Made by a program: the position numbers and the translations under genes
Notes under the pieces: generated by a model
Database searches by the model: none
Told to the model about the DNA's origin: nothing
What the model saw: only the letters and a program-made list of their open reading frames with translations
From: Deltaproteobacteria bacterium
GTDB lineage: Bacteria; Myxococcota_A; Polyangia; Polyangiales; Ga0077539
Direction: 5' to 3'
DNA: 64,000 nucleotides
NCBI GenBank assembly: GCA_016218725.1
Contig: JACRDB010000066.1
Coordinates: forward strand, 1-64,000
In this document: piece by piece, positions 15,572 through 26,426 of the stretch
How positions within the stretch are numbered: position 1 is the stretch's first letter
Layout: the number at the start of each line of letters is the position of its first letter

Positions 15572-16129
15572 CTACGCGGCCTTCCGCTCCGGGAGGGCCA
15601 TCGCCTCGCCGAGGGTCCTGGCCAGCGCGCGCCTCGCGCGGTGCAGCCGTGACATCACCGTGCCCACGGGGCAGCGCATCGCCTCGGCGATCTCGCGGTA
15701 GCTCATCTCGCTCAGGTCCGCCATCACCACCACCGCGCGGAACTCCACCGGCAGCGCGTCGAGCGCGGCCTGGGTGCCCCGCGAGAGCGCCCTCACCTGC
15801 ACGCCCCCATCACTGCCCTCCACGGCGCTCTGGGCGCTCGAAAGGAAGAGCTCCCGGCGCCCGGGGTCCGCGTCCACGTCCAGCGCGCGGCGCTCGCGGC
15901 GCCGACGGCGGTACTGCGAGATGTACGCGTTCACCAGGATCCGATGCATCCACGCCCGCACGTTGGTCCCGGCCTCGAAGCGGTCCCAGGCCTGCCACGC
16001 GTGGAGGTAGGTCTCCTGCACCAGGTCCTCGGCCTCGGCCCGGGTCCCCGAGATCCGAAGCCCCGCGGCGTAGAGGCCGTCCAGGAGCGGGAGCGTCTGG
16101 GCCTCGAACTGTCGTCGTCGTGCGTCCAT
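15572..16129 (-). CDS. ECF RNA polymerase sigma factor
   Basis: The 185-residue product has sigma region 2 (AEDLVQETYLHAWQAWDRF, then RAWMHRILVNAYISQYRRR) and region 4 (LPVEFRAVVVMADLSEMSYREIA with VMSRLHRARRAL), the standard ECF arrangement. Between them is a longer acidic linker. No anti-sigma gene (a membrane protein with a zinc-binding anti-sigma domain) is adjacent. Its upstream region holds a three-block element also found upstream of comEC (see findings), suggesting it regulates its own gene. It convergently abuts the DUF6748-like gene. Confidence 0.9.
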   Translation of the reverse strand: MDARRRQFEAQTLPLLDGLYAAGLRISGTRAEAEDLVQETYLHAWQAWDRFEAGTNVRAWMHRILVNAYISQYRRRRRERRALDVDADPGRRELFLSSAQSAVEGSDGGVQVRALSRGTQAALDALPVEFRAVVVMADLSEMSYREIAEAMRCPVGTVMSRLHRARRALARTLGEAMALPERKAA

Positions 16130-16163
16130 GGCAGAGCCTTCATCAAGACCCGGGCCAGGGTGG

Positions 16164-16198
16164 GAGTCCGCGAAATCATTGATGTTTTCGTTGGCCCC
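16164..16198 (-). promoter_or_regulatory. Three-block upstream element of the ECF sigma gene
   Basis: Plus-strand blocks GAGTC (16164-16168), GAAATCATTGA (16172-16182) and TGGCCCC (16192-16198) recur with the same order upstream of comEC. The proximal block is 35 bases from the start codon in both cases. It may be an autoregulated ECF promoter or a shared operator. Confidence 0.55.
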
Positions 16199-16252
16199 CG
16201 GGGCCCCCTGGCGCCATCCCGGCGAGGCACGGGCCCTGGAAGGGACAAAGTG

Positions 16253-17818
<1,566 letters not shown>

Positions 17819-17882
17819 GCGCTTCACTCCTGTGGACGGGGAGTATCCACGTCGAGGACACGGCACCGCAAGCGCCGCGCGC

Positions 17883-19298
17883 TCACCGTGGGTGCGCGGA
17901 GGCTACCGGGCGCCTGCGCGAGGGCTGCAGGAGCCTCGTCGGGGTGCTGTGTGGGTCCGGGTGCGCGATAGCGCCCGGGAGGCCCTCCACGGCGCGCGCG
18001 GGGGTGTTTCCGGTCAGGGCCTTCAAGCCGTAGAAGCCGTTCATGGTGGCGCTCAGGAGGGCGCCTCCGGGGGACAGGTGCCGCGCGGCGCGGGCGACGC
18101 GGGCGAGCACCAGCGGCGCGCTGAAGGCCCGGTCCCAGAGGGCGCGGTGCGCGCCCAGGAGCGCGTCGGGGGTCATCTTCGCGGGCCGGAAGGCCACGTT
18201 GTAGCCGTTGTAGTGGTTCCAGTCCCGGTCCTTCAAGATGCGCTCGTCGCGCAGGAGGTCGTCGTAGAGGGGCGTCCCCCGGAAGGGGGTGAGCACGGAG
18301 AGGAACGGCACGTCTACGCCCAGGGCCTGGAGCCGGTCGGCGGTGCGCCGGACGGCGTCCTCGGTCTGGTCGTCGAAGCCCGAGATGAAGCCCGCCATCA
18401 CGCAGATGCCGCGGTCGTGGAGCGCGCGGATCGCGTCGCGGTAGGCGCTGGCGCGGTTCTGGCGCTTGTCCACGGCCTTGAGGTCCTCGTCGTCGAGGCT
18501 CTCGATCCCTAGGAAGATCCCCGCGCAGCCCGAGCGCTCCATGCGCCCGAGGAGGTCCGGATCCTTCACGATGTCCATGCTGGCCTGGGTGAGCCACCAG
18601 CGCCCAAGGCCCGTCATGCCGTCCAGGAGGTCCCTCGCCCAGCGACGCTGCACCAGGAGGTTGTCGTCCCAGAACCACGCCACGCGCTCCTGCCACCAGT
18701 GTGGGAAGTGCGTCTCCGTGAGGTCCCGGAGGACCTCGTCCACGGGCCTCACGCGGAAGCCCGGGTTCAGGTCCGGCACCGTGCAGAACCTGCACGTGAA
18801 GGGGCAGCCGCGGGTGGCCTGGAGCACCCTTGGCACCAGAAACGACGGCTCCAGGAGGTCATAGCGCGGTGTGGGCAGCCCCGCCAGGCTCGGGGGCTCA
18901 CCGCGATAGACCTTCTTGAGCGCGCCCCTCTCGGCGTCCCGGAGGAGCTCGGGCCAGACGCCCTCGGCCTCGCCCACCACCACCGCGTCCACGTGCTGGA
19001 GCGCCTCCTCGGTCCAGTACGAGACGTGCGGGCCGCCCGCCACCACGGGGACGCCGAGCGCCCGGAAGCGCGCCGCGGTGTCATACGCCTGCCGGGCGAA
19101 GCCCGAAAAGAACGACAGGGCCACGAGATCCGTCGCGGAGTCCACGGGCACCGGCCTCACCTGCTCGTGGACGAGCTCCACGGTGTGCTCCCGCGGGGTG
19201 AGGGCCGCGAGGTGGATCCCCGTCACCGGCGGCACGAAGTCCCAGCGGTGCCCTCGGCGATAGCGGGGCACGTAGCTCACCACGATGCGTACGCGCAT
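17883..19298 (-). CDS. B12-binding-type radical SAM protein
   Basis: The 471-residue product has a Rossmann-like N-terminal domain of cobalamin-binding type (VVAGGPHVSYWTEEAL near 85-100, DAVVVGEAEG), then a radical SAM core with the cluster motif C165-x3-C169-x2-C172 (RGCPFTCRFC) and GIFLGIESL near 260-268. Such proteins include methyltransferases and tetrapyrrole or hopanoid enzymes such as HpnJ- and HpnP-like proteins; the substrate is not evident. ATG 19298 has AAGGAG 11 bases upstream. Confidence 0.8.
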   Translation of the reverse strand: MRVRIVVSYVPRYRRGHRWDFVPPVTGIHLAALTPREHTVELVHEQVRPVPVDSATDLVALSFFSGFARQAYDTAARFRALGVPVVAGGPHVSYWTEEALQHVDAVVVGEAEGVWPELLRDAERGALKKVYRGEPPSLAGLPTPRYDLLEPSFLVPRVLQATRGCPFTCRFCTVPDLNPGFRVRPVDEVLRDLTETHFPHWWQERVAWFWDDNLLVQRRWARDLLDGMTGLGRWWLTQASMDIVKDPDLLGRMERSGCAGIFLGIESLDDEDLKAVDKRQNRASAYRDAIRALHDRGICVMAGFISGFDDQTEDAVRRTADRLQALGVDVPFLSVLTPFRGTPLYDDLLRDERILKDRDWNHYNGYNVAFRPAKMTPDALLGAHRALWDRAFSAPLVLARVARAARHLSPGGALLSATMNGFYGLKALTGNTPARAVEGLPGAIAHPDPHSTPTRLLQPSRRRPVASAHPR

Positions 19299-19394
19299 GG
19301 TCGTCTCTGCTCCTTCGGTGAAGGTGAGCGTACGCCTGGGAGCGCCAGGCGCCGTGACGGACGGGCTGAGCGGTCCCGCGGCGGGGACCAATGG

Positions 19395-22187
19395 TCAAGG
19401 GGCCCTGTCCATCGGCACCAGGGACAGGAGGAAGTCCCTGGCGCCTGCGTAACGGATCTCGTCGCGGCAGGCGACGGTGGCGGAGAGGGTGGTCTCACCT
19501 CGGCGGAGGGTGAGCTGGGTGCCCTCCAGGGTCACGGAGTCCACGCCGACCCTCATGGCGGTGGTGCCCGCGAGGGCGTAGGTCCTCCGGGCGCCGTCCG
19601 TGGTCGCCGTGAACTGCGGGTGCTCCACGGCATAGGACGCCCCGGCGTCCCACCCGAAGGCCGGCAGCGCACCCATCTGGAGCTCCAGCTCCAGGAGGGC
19701 GTCAAAGGGTCTCATCGCGAAGCCCACGTCAGGCGGCAGCGAGCTGTCCGTGAGCACGCGCAGGAGGGAGGTCTGGAGCATCACGCCGGGGGCGATCTCC
19801 CCTCGGCACTGCTCCGTGGTCACCCTCCGAGCGCGCACGAAGATGTCCCGGGGCACGGGCCAGGTGGCGGCCTCGACGGCGTTGGTGCGAGCCCCCGGCT
19901 CCAGCGTACGCACCTGCTTGAGCACCATGCGCGCCGGGCGTTGGGGTCCCGTGCGCAGCGCGGGCCAGCCGGCCAGCATGTCGTGGAACTCGAAGTCCAG
20001 CGTGAGGGTGCGCCCGCGCTGCGAGGCGAGCCTCGGGGCGTTCTCCCGGTCCAGCCAGGCGCGGGCCACGCGGCCCGTGTCGTCGAAGAGCCTCCGCAGG
20101 ACGTCGTCGGAGAGGAGCGCCCGGTCCGGCGCCAGGGTGGAGCGCCGCACGCGCTCGAAGCGCAGCGCCCCGGCCGTGGAGCGCAGCACCCTCACGACCT
20201 CCGGCAGCACCTGTGGATCGGGGTTCGCGACGCTCTGGTCCCCGGCCTGGACGTTCACCTCAAGCCGGTCGGAGTCCATTCCACCAGGAGGTAGGATGGT
20301 GTAGGTGCACACTCCGGTGGCGCGCTCCAGGGGATCATCGAAGCGCGGGTGGACGAGCACGCCCATGGCGCCGGAGAGGTGATCGATGCGCTCCAGGCGG
20401 CGCTCTTCAAAGGACTCGAAGGCCCAGAAGGAGCCCCACACGCGCAGGATGGCGCGCTCGACGGACTTCTGTCGGTCGGCCTCGGACGCCTGGGCGGCGG
20501 GGTCGAGGAAGCCCGTAAACGACTCATAGAGCCCGGCGCCGTTGAAGCCCTCGATGTCCTCGACGTTGGAGCTGGAGCGAAAGCGCAGGCCCTGGGTGGG
20601 GACCAGGTCGCGGTACGTCTCGCGGAAGGTGCGCAGGAGCTCCTCGCGGGTGGTGGCCTGCATGGGGGTGCCCTCGACGAGCCCGCGGAGGCCGCCGTTG
20701 CGGGCCAGGCCTCCGAGGTCGCTCATGGGACCCTGGAAGCGCAGGAACTCCGTGAGGAAGGTGAGGTCCGCGGCGGCGGTGCGGCGAGCGCGGTAGGCGG
20801 CCTCGCCCTCCAGGAGGAGCTGCCTCACGCGGGCGTCGCGCTGGAAGGCCTCGGTGTCGAGTACTCTTTCAATCCTGGGGCGCAGGGCCTGGAGGTGTTC
20901 GGAGTACGCCCGGATGGTGATCCCCAGGGGGCGGTCCGGCGTATGGATCGTGGGCTCGCGCAGGAGCGCGATCATGCCCGAGGCCTTGCCGCCGACGACG
21001 AGGGACAGCTGGGGGATGTCCACGGCGTCGCGCGTGGTGAGGTCCACGGTGTACGGGAGAGACTCCGGCGGCGGGGCCATGACGCGCCGGGCCGGGCGCA
21101 TGAGGAGGCTCCCATAGCGTTGGTACTGCGTCTCGGTGATGGGGACGAGCACCACGCGCCCCGGGGCCTCGGCGAAGAGCAGCACCGGCGCGTAGGCGCG
21201 CTCCAACTGGCCCACGGAGGCGTCTTCGAGGATGCCTGCGATGTGCACGTTGGGGATCCCCCGGTTGCGCGCCAGGAGGTTCACGTGGGCCAGCGGGGTC
21301 TGGGGCACCGCGGTGATGACCCCGGCGCAGGGCGGGAGGAGATCGGGCGTGTTCTCGAAGACCAGCACGTCCTCGGGGGTGGTGTCCCCGGGGTTCATCC
21401 CGCGGCGCACGAGCTTGAGCCTCCCGGCGGTGATGCCCTCGGAGTAGACCTCCCGGGCGCCGCGGGTGACCAGGTCCCGGTACCGAAGGATGCGGTCGCC
21501 GTAGCGCAGGCGCTCGCGCTCCATGGTCTCCGCGAGCATCTCCTGGCCGGGGGAGCGCACCAGGAAGCGGAAGGTGCCCCGCGCCTCGGGCGGCACCCGG
21601 GGCTCCAGCAGCTCGAAGAACACCGAGAGCTGCGCGTGGGTGGGCACGTCGTCGTACTCCAGCTCGAAGGCCCAGCGCTCGGGGTTGGGGGCGCGGGCGG
21701 GCACGCGCACCAGCGTGCCGAGGCCGTACCTCCGGCTATCTCCGAAGGACAGATCATAGAAGCGCACGGAGTACAGGCGGTCTTCGTAGAAGCGCAGGTC
21801 CAGCGGCAGCGAGGGCTGTCCCCTCGCCCAGGTGGAGAGCTCCGGGATGGTCGCGAAGCGCAGGCCGCGCACCGGGGCGATGTCATCGCCTGGGATGGCC
21901 GCGCCGTTCAGCAGCCGGAACCAGTACCACTGGTCATGGAGCGTGTAGAAGTTGCCGTCGTAGAAGCGCAGGTCCCGCCGGGCGGGCTCGCCATAGGCCG
22001 TGATGATGAACTTGGCGGTGGACGTGCCAAAGGCACCCGCGGCGATGGCCTCGTAGTCCCGCAGGGTCGCCAGGCGGGGCACCGTATGGTCATTGAAATC
22101 TTGAGGGCCTCCCTCGGTGCCGCACCCAACGGGGCCGAGCGCGAGCGCGAGGAGACAGAAAAGAAGCCAGAGCCATTGTTTCATCAT
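19395..22187 (-). CDS. Lipoprotein with phosphohistidine swivel and PEP-synthase-type ATP-grasp domain
   Basis: The 930-residue protein starts with a lipoprotein signal (LALGPVGCGTEGG). From about 290 it has the phosphohistidine swivel pattern TPLAHVNLLARNRGIPNVH (His301), then GGKASGM near 430 and the ATP-grasp stretch RFRSSSNVEDIEGFNG near 535-550. The swivel precedes the nucleotide-binding domain, as in glucan/phosphoglucan water dikinases and unlike PEP synthase. An exported ATP-dependent dikinase is unexpected because there is no ATP outside the inner membrane; it may be a moonlighting or degenerate homologue. Part of the N-terminal 280 residues is an extra all-beta domain. Confidence 0.75.
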   Translation of the reverse strand: MMKQWLWLLFCLLALALGPVGCGTEGGPQDFNDHTVPRLATLRDYEAIAAGAFGTSTAKFIITAYGEPARRDLRFYDGNFYTLHDQWYWFRLLNGAAIPGDDIAPVRGLRFATIPELSTWARGQPSLPLDLRFYEDRLYSVRFYDLSFGDSRRYGLGTLVRVPARAPNPERWAFELEYDDVPTHAQLSVFFELLEPRVPPEARGTFRFLVRSPGQEMLAETMERERLRYGDRILRYRDLVTRGAREVYSEGITAGRLKLVRRGMNPGDTTPEDVLVFENTPDLLPPCAGVITAVPQTPLAHVNLLARNRGIPNVHIAGILEDASVGQLERAYAPVLLFAEAPGRVVLVPITETQYQRYGSLLMRPARRVMAPPPESLPYTVDLTTRDAVDIPQLSLVVGGKASGMIALLREPTIHTPDRPLGITIRAYSEHLQALRPRIERVLDTEAFQRDARVRQLLLEGEAAYRARRTAAADLTFLTEFLRFQGPMSDLGGLARNGGLRGLVEGTPMQATTREELLRTFRETYRDLVPTQGLRFRSSSNVEDIEGFNGAGLYESFTGFLDPAAQASEADRQKSVERAILRVWGSFWAFESFEERRLERIDHLSGAMGVLVHPRFDDPLERATGVCTYTILPPGGMDSDRLEVNVQAGDQSVANPDPQVLPEVVRVLRSTAGALRFERVRRSTLAPDRALLSDDVLRRLFDDTGRVARAWLDRENAPRLASQRGRTLTLDFEFHDMLAGWPALRTGPQRPARMVLKQVRTLEPGARTNAVEAATWPVPRDIFVRARRVTTEQCRGEIAPGVMLQTSLLRVLTDSSLPPDVGFAMRPFDALLELELQMGALPAFGWDAGASYAVEHPQFTATTDGARRTYALAGTTAMRVGVDSVTLEGTQLTLRRGETTLSATVACRDEIRYAGARDFLLSLVPMDRAP

Positions 22188-22316
22188 CGCGCGACCCTGC
22201 GATCCTCGTGGTGACCCTGTGCCATTGTGGCACACCGTGAACGCCCGAGGCACACTCCAGCGAATGCATGCAAGCCTCCCGCCCAGGTGGAATTACTCCT
22301 TGACGGTGGGCGGTAT

Positions 22317-22781
22317 TCAAGCGCAGGTGAGGCCCCCGCCGCGATCTGTGCAGGTGAGGGTCTGGCTGGTCGTGGCCGTGCTGAAGGTCACGGTGACGCC
22401 CTGGCCGGTGGGGCTGGAGGCGACGCGGATGGTGAGGCCCGGGGCGACGTCCTCGTAGGTGTCGGTCCCCCCGCCCGTGGTGGTCGCGGTGAGGGTGCGG
22501 GCGCCGGGTTGGTGGCCCTGGACGGTGGGCTCGGCGCGAGAGGTCATCGGGTTCCAGCGGAAGAAGCGCGACACCGACGTGGACGGGCTGCACGTCCCGA
22601 AGGACCCGAGGCGGACCTCCAGCACCGTGGAGCCGTCGGCTTCACGAAGCACCAGAGCGGTCGGGAGGGCGGCCACCGGCGTGGCGGACTCGGAGCCACA
22701 ACCGCCGCAGCCACAGTCTCCGCAGCCCTGAAGCGCCAGGGCGAGGATGGGCGCGAGGCACAAGAACGGAGAGAGTTTCAT
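22317..22781 (-). CDS. Small Cys/Gly-rich lipoprotein (paralogue A)
   Basis: The 154-residue lipoprotein has a signal ending in LQGCGDCGCGGCG, then a beta-rich domain with RFFRWNPMTSRAEPT and GGGTDTYEDVAPGLT. It is a tandem paralogue of the next gene upstream, sharing the central motif and Cys-rich N-terminus. ATG 22781 has GAGGTG upstream. Function unknown. Confidence 0.75.
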   Translation of the reverse strand: MKLSPFLCLAPILALALQGCGDCGCGGCGSESATPVAALPTALVLREADGSTVLEVRLGSFGTCSPSTSVSRFFRWNPMTSRAEPTVQGHQPGARTLTATTTGGGTDTYEDVAPGLTIRVASSPTGQGVTVTFSTATTSQTLTCTDRGGGLTCA

Positions 22782-22806
22782 GGCAGCACCTCGTGGGTTC
22801 GGCTTC

Positions 22807-23283
22807 TCACGTACAGACAAGGCTCCCGCCTTGCGCGGCGCAGGAGAGGGTCTGGGTGGACGTCGCGGTGGTGAAGGTCACGGTGACCGCCTGGCCCGAG
22901 AAGTTCGGCGCGATGCGGACCGTGAGGCCCGGGGCGACGTCCTCGTAGGTGTCGGTCCCGCCGCCCTGGGTGGTCGGTGGCAGGATGCGTGAGCCGGCCT
23001 GGTGGCCCTGCTGCGTCGGCTCGGCGCGCAGGGTCATCGGGTTCCAGCGGAAGAAGCGCGTCACCGTCGGTCCCGCGCTGCAGCGGTCTCCGGGGACCTG
23101 GAGCTGGACCTCGACGACCGTCGCGCCGTCGGCCTCGCGGAGCACCGACGCCGACGGCTGGAGCGCCACCGCGTCGGCGGCCCGCGCGCCAAAGCCAAAA
23201 CCACCGCCGCCGCCACAATCTCCGCAGCCCTCGACCGCGATCACGACGACGCTCGCAACCAGCCTCAAGAAAGAGCTTCTCAT
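22807..23283 (-). CDS. Small Cys/Gly-rich lipoprotein (paralogue B)
   Basis: The 158-residue lipoprotein (signal ending in EGCGDCGGGGGFG) shares with its downstream neighbour the block RFFRWNPMT and GGGTDTYEDVAPGLT at matching positions, so the pair arose by tandem duplication. GAGGTG lies six bases before ATG 23283. An element matching one upstream of the PDTG-repeat lipoprotein precedes it. Confidence 0.75.
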   Translation of the reverse strand: MRSSFLRLVASVVVIAVEGCGDCGGGGGFGFGARAADAVALQPSASVLREADGATVVEVQLQVPGDRCSAGPTVTRFFRWNPMTLRAEPTQQGHQAGSRILPPTTQGGGTDTYEDVAPGLTVRIAPNFSGQAVTVTFTTATSTQTLSCAAQGGSLVCT

Positions 23284-23330
23284 CGCTACACCTCGTTTCG
23301 AGGCAAAGCACATCCTGCGCCAGAGCAAGT

Positions 23331-23349
23331 GTGGGTATATGTAGGCAAT
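23331..23349 (-). promoter_or_regulatory. Shared 19-base element upstream of paralogue B
   Basis: GTGGGTATATGTAGGCAAT on the plus strand differs at one base from the element at 39087-39105, which lies upstream of another lipoprotein gene. Its role is unknown; it could be a start-site-proximal regulatory sequence. Confidence 0.45.
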
Positions 23350-25592
23350 CACCCGATACAGTCTGCGAGGCCCGAGGCGAGGTTGTTGTTCTCGGTGCAT
23401 TCGCCGAGGGAATCATCGGGGTCTACCACGGCCTCGAAGCGGCCTTCGGCGGGGACGGGCGCGACGCACTCGACGGGGGTGCACACGCCGGGGCGGATGG
23501 GCTCGCGGGTGCGGAGGCGGCAGAGCTCGCGCCCGGAGCCGTGGCGGAAGATCACGGTGATGTTGGCGTCGAGGGGGGCGCGCCCGCGGTTGCATGCCTC
23601 GGCGCGCATGCGGGTGGAGGGGCCCTCGCACACGGCGGACAGGCGCCCGACGGTGAGGTCTGCGCCCGGGGCGTCGCGGAGGCTACCCTGGACGTTCTGG
23701 CGGAAATTGTTGAGTCCTGGGGTGCGCCAGTTCGCGCGCGCCGTGGAGGAGCGTGGGATCCGGCCGTCGTCGAGGACGTTGGTCACCTGGTAGGCGTGCT
23801 GGTTCCAGAGCGGGCGGGAGGGCGCCCAGCGGTCCCTGGCGTCGCGGTAGATGCGCAGGCCCGGCTGACAGTCCCGGTGCCTCGCGCGGCACACCTGACC
23901 CGCGCCGGGGGTTCCCGCCAGGGGCGCGGTGCAGCTGTAGGTGGCGCCGCACTCGGCGTCCATGGTGCAGCGGCAGAGGCCGTCGCGGCAGGGGCCCCCG
24001 GGGCAGTCCCCGTCGACGTCGCAGCGCAGCCCTCGGAAGATGGGGTCCCACTCGGGGCAGTACGCTGGCACGCAGGGCCCGGACATGGGCATCACGATCT
24101 CCGCCGAGTTGTCTCCGTCGACGTCGGCCACGATGGGGTTCTCCTCCCAGGTGGAGGAGAAGCGGGCCTGGGAGAAGAGCACCTCGCCGCTGCGGCCGTC
24201 GTAGATGCGCACGTAGCACTCGTCGCCGTAGACCACCTCGGCGCGGCCGTCGGAATTGAAATCAAACACGCTGGAGCCCGTGCGCGCGGAGCTTCGGTCC
24301 TGCGAGGGCTGCACCCACAGCGTCATGCGGCGGTCTACGTCGTAGACCACGTAGTGCCCCGCGAAGGCCACGCCGAGCTCTGGCCTGCCATCGCCGTCAA
24401 AGTCCGCCACCGTGGGCGGGCCCCCGACGCCCGACGGGGCCATGAACCGAAAGAGCTCGGCCCCGGCGATGGTTTGAACGATGATGGACCCGGTGCCCGC
24501 GACCACGACCTCGGGGCGGTTGGGTCCGTCTCCGGGCATGCCCGGGAACTCCCCGAGGTCCGCCAGGGCCGTGAAGCCCTGGGACCCGGCGCCCGTGAAA
24601 TAGCTCTCGCGCACGAAGGCGCGGGTGGCCGCGGACCACTGCCAGGTGCCCTCGGCGCCGACGATTTCGGGCACGCCGTCGTTGTCTACGTCGGCCACCG
24701 GGGCGGGCACTCCATGGGGAAAGCCCGTCCAGCCCGGGAGGGCGCCGACGCGCACGCCGTCCGCGTTCCAGACGGCGCCGTCGAGGAGCACCTCCGAGCG
24801 GCCGTCGTCGTCGAGGTCCGCGAGGGTCACCCCTCCCCACTGGCACTGGGTGCTGCCGTGCAGGTCCGTGGCGCCCGTGGCGGTGCGCGAGCGCCAGGCG
24901 CGCACGAGGCGGCTCATCCCAGGATCCCAGCGGAAGGCTACGACACCCCCCTCGGCGTGGGCGGCCACGACCTCTACGCGCCCGTCCCCGTCGAGGTCCC
25001 CGAGGGCGGGCGTCACCGAGGAGTTCAAGCGATCTTCCATGGCCGTCACCGCGGCGAGCTCCCGGCAGGTGGCGCCGTCGATCACGCGCAAGGAGCCGCT
25101 GGCCGAGCAGGTGCGTGGGGGCCCCTCGCGGTACCCGCTGTCGGAGATGAACACCACCACGGGCCGCGGCGGCGCGTCGGGGTCCGCGCGGAGGCCGAGG
25201 TCCCCGACCAGCGGAGTGTGCAGCACCGCGCGCTCCATGGGCCTCGGATCGCCCGCCGGGGGCGCCTCCCACGCGCATTGCAGGGCCGGGCGCAGGGGAC
25301 CCGGGACCACCCTCCGGAGGCACGCCTCGTCGAAGGCCCCGCGGGGCCACGCGACGCAGCGACCCAGGACGCAGCGCGCGTCGTTGGCGCAGGCGCCGTC
25401 GGCGCCGCACGGTCCGAGGTCCCGGGGACCGGGAGGGGCGCTGTCCGAGGGAGTGTCCACCGCGGGCACCTCCACCGGCGCCAGGGTGTCCATGGTGGCG
25501 GTGTCCCTCACCGTGGCGTCGGAGAGCTCCTCGGCGTCAGGGTCCGCGCAGGAGGCCAGCCAGGCCGCCATGAAAATCCGCTGGAGGTGCAT
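23349..25592 (-). CDS. FG-GAP repeat lipoprotein with C-terminal CARDB-like domain
   Basis: The 747-residue lipoprotein (AAWLASCADPD) has a long acidic linker, then a beta-propeller of FG-GAP/VCBS type with repeated D-x-D-x-DG calcium motifs such as DLDGDGRVE, DLDDDGRSE, DVDNDGVPE, DFDGDGRPE and DFNSDGRAE. A cysteine-rich segment with EGF-like spacing follows, and the end (ADLTVGRLSAVC onward) looks like a CARDB-type adhesion domain. It is likely a surface adhesin. Its stop touches the shared 19-base element. Confidence 0.8.
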   Translation of the reverse strand: MHLQRIFMAAWLASCADPDAEELSDATVRDTATMDTLAPVEVPAVDTPSDSAPPGPRDLGPCGADGACANDARCVLGRCVAWPRGAFDEACLRRVVPGPLRPALQCAWEAPPAGDPRPMERAVLHTPLVGDLGLRADPDAPPRPVVVFISDSGYREGPPRTCSASGSLRVIDGATCRELAAVTAMEDRLNSSVTPALGDLDGDGRVEVVAAHAEGGVVAFRWDPGMSRLVRAWRSRTATGATDLHGSTQCQWGGVTLADLDDDGRSEVLLDGAVWNADGVRVGALPGWTGFPHGVPAPVADVDNDGVPEIVGAEGTWQWSAATRAFVRESYFTGAGSQGFTALADLGEFPGMPGDGPNRPEVVVAGTGSIIVQTIAGAELFRFMAPSGVGGPPTVADFDGDGRPELGVAFAGHYVVYDVDRRMTLWVQPSQDRSSARTGSSVFDFNSDGRAEVVYGDECYVRIYDGRSGEVLFSQARFSSTWEENPIVADVDGDNSAEIVMPMSGPCVPAYCPEWDPIFRGLRCDVDGDCPGGPCRDGLCRCTMDAECGATYSCTAPLAGTPGAGQVCRARHRDCQPGLRIYRDARDRWAPSRPLWNQHAYQVTNVLDDGRIPRSSTARANWRTPGLNNFRQNVQGSLRDAPGADLTVGRLSAVCEGPSTRMRAEACNRGRAPLDANITVIFRHGSGRELCRLRTREPIRPGVCTPVECVAPVPAEGRFEAVVDPDDSLGECTENNNLASGLADCIG

Positions 25593-25625
25593 CGCTTGAT
25601 GCTAGCAACCCGGCGACGATCAGCG

Positions 25626-26366
25626 TCAAGGCCGGCGGGAGCGGTACCCCCGAGCGATCGCCTCGCGCAGGCAGTGCACGGCCTCGGGCAGCCCTACGAG
25701 CACCGCCTCGGAGATCACCGCGTGGCCGATGTTGAGCTCCACCACGTGCGGCAGCGCGGCCACCGCGGGCACGTTGCGCGTGGTGAGCCCGTGGCCCGCC
25801 GCCACCCTCAGGCCCTGGGCGTGGGCCCTCCCGGCGCCCTGGAAGAGCGCGTCAAGCTCGCGGGCCACGGCGGCGTCGCCGCGGGCGTTGGCGTAGTCTC
25901 CGGTGTGGAGCTCCACCTGCTCGGCCCCGAGCTGCGCCGCGGCGTCCACCTGCGCGGGGTCCCCCGCGATGAAGAGCGACACCCGGATGCCCACCCCCCG
26001 GAGGCGCGCCACCACGGGCTCCAGCACGCCCCGCTGGCCCTGGGCGTCAAGGCCGCCCTCCGTGGTGCGCTCCTCGCGGCGCTCGGGCACCAGCGTCACC
26101 TGATCGGGCCGGAGCTCGCACGCGAAGGCCACCATCGCCTCGGTGGCCGCGCACTCCAGGTTGAAGGTCCCGCGCACCACCTCCCGGAGGACCCGCACGT
26201 CCCGCGGCTGGATGTGCCTGCGGTCCTCTCGGAGGTGCACGGTGACCCCGTCGGCGCCCGCGCGCTCGCACAGGAGGGCCGCCTCCACGGGGTCCGGGTA
26301 GGGCGTCCCGCGGGCCTGGCGGAGCGTCGCGACGTGGTCCACGTTCACATGGAGGGCGATTTCCAT
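25626..26366 (-). CDS. pdxJ: Pyridoxine 5'-phosphate synthase
   Basis: The 246-residue enzyme fits Pdx[21 protein letters not shown] at the N-terminus, [24 protein letters not shown] and [11 protein letters not shown] toward the C-terminus. It condenses 1-deoxyxylulose 5-phosphate with 3-hydroxy-1-aminoacetone phosphate to make pyridoxine 5'-phosphate. The divergent rhodanese-like gene begins 60 bases away. Length is normal for the family. Confidence 0.95.
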   Translation of the reverse strand: MEIALHVNVDHVATLRQARGTPYPDPVEAALLCERAGADGVTVHLREDRRHIQPRDVRVLREVVRGTFNLECAATEAMVAFACELRPDQVTLVPERREERTTEGGLDAQGQRGVLEPVVARLRGVGIRVSLFIAGDPAQVDAAAQLGAEQVELHTGDYANARGDAAVARELDALFQGAGRAHAQGLRVAAGHGLTTRNVPAVAALPHVVELNIGHAVISEAVLVGLPEAVHCLREAIARGYRSRRP

Positions 26367-26426
26367 CGGACCTGGGAGGCTACACCCTCGCCGCGGCGAG
26401 CGGGAAGTGCGGTAGCGTCCTCCGCG

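Noticed and set aside
20349..22214. 621-residue plus-strand open frame
   Set aside because: Antisense to the dikinase-like lipoprotein, low complexity with no fold.
22977..26426. Very long plus-strand open frame upstream of the rhodanese-like gene
   Set aside because: It is antisense to two lipoprotein genes and pdxJ and has no domain; the long frame reflects high GC at third positions.
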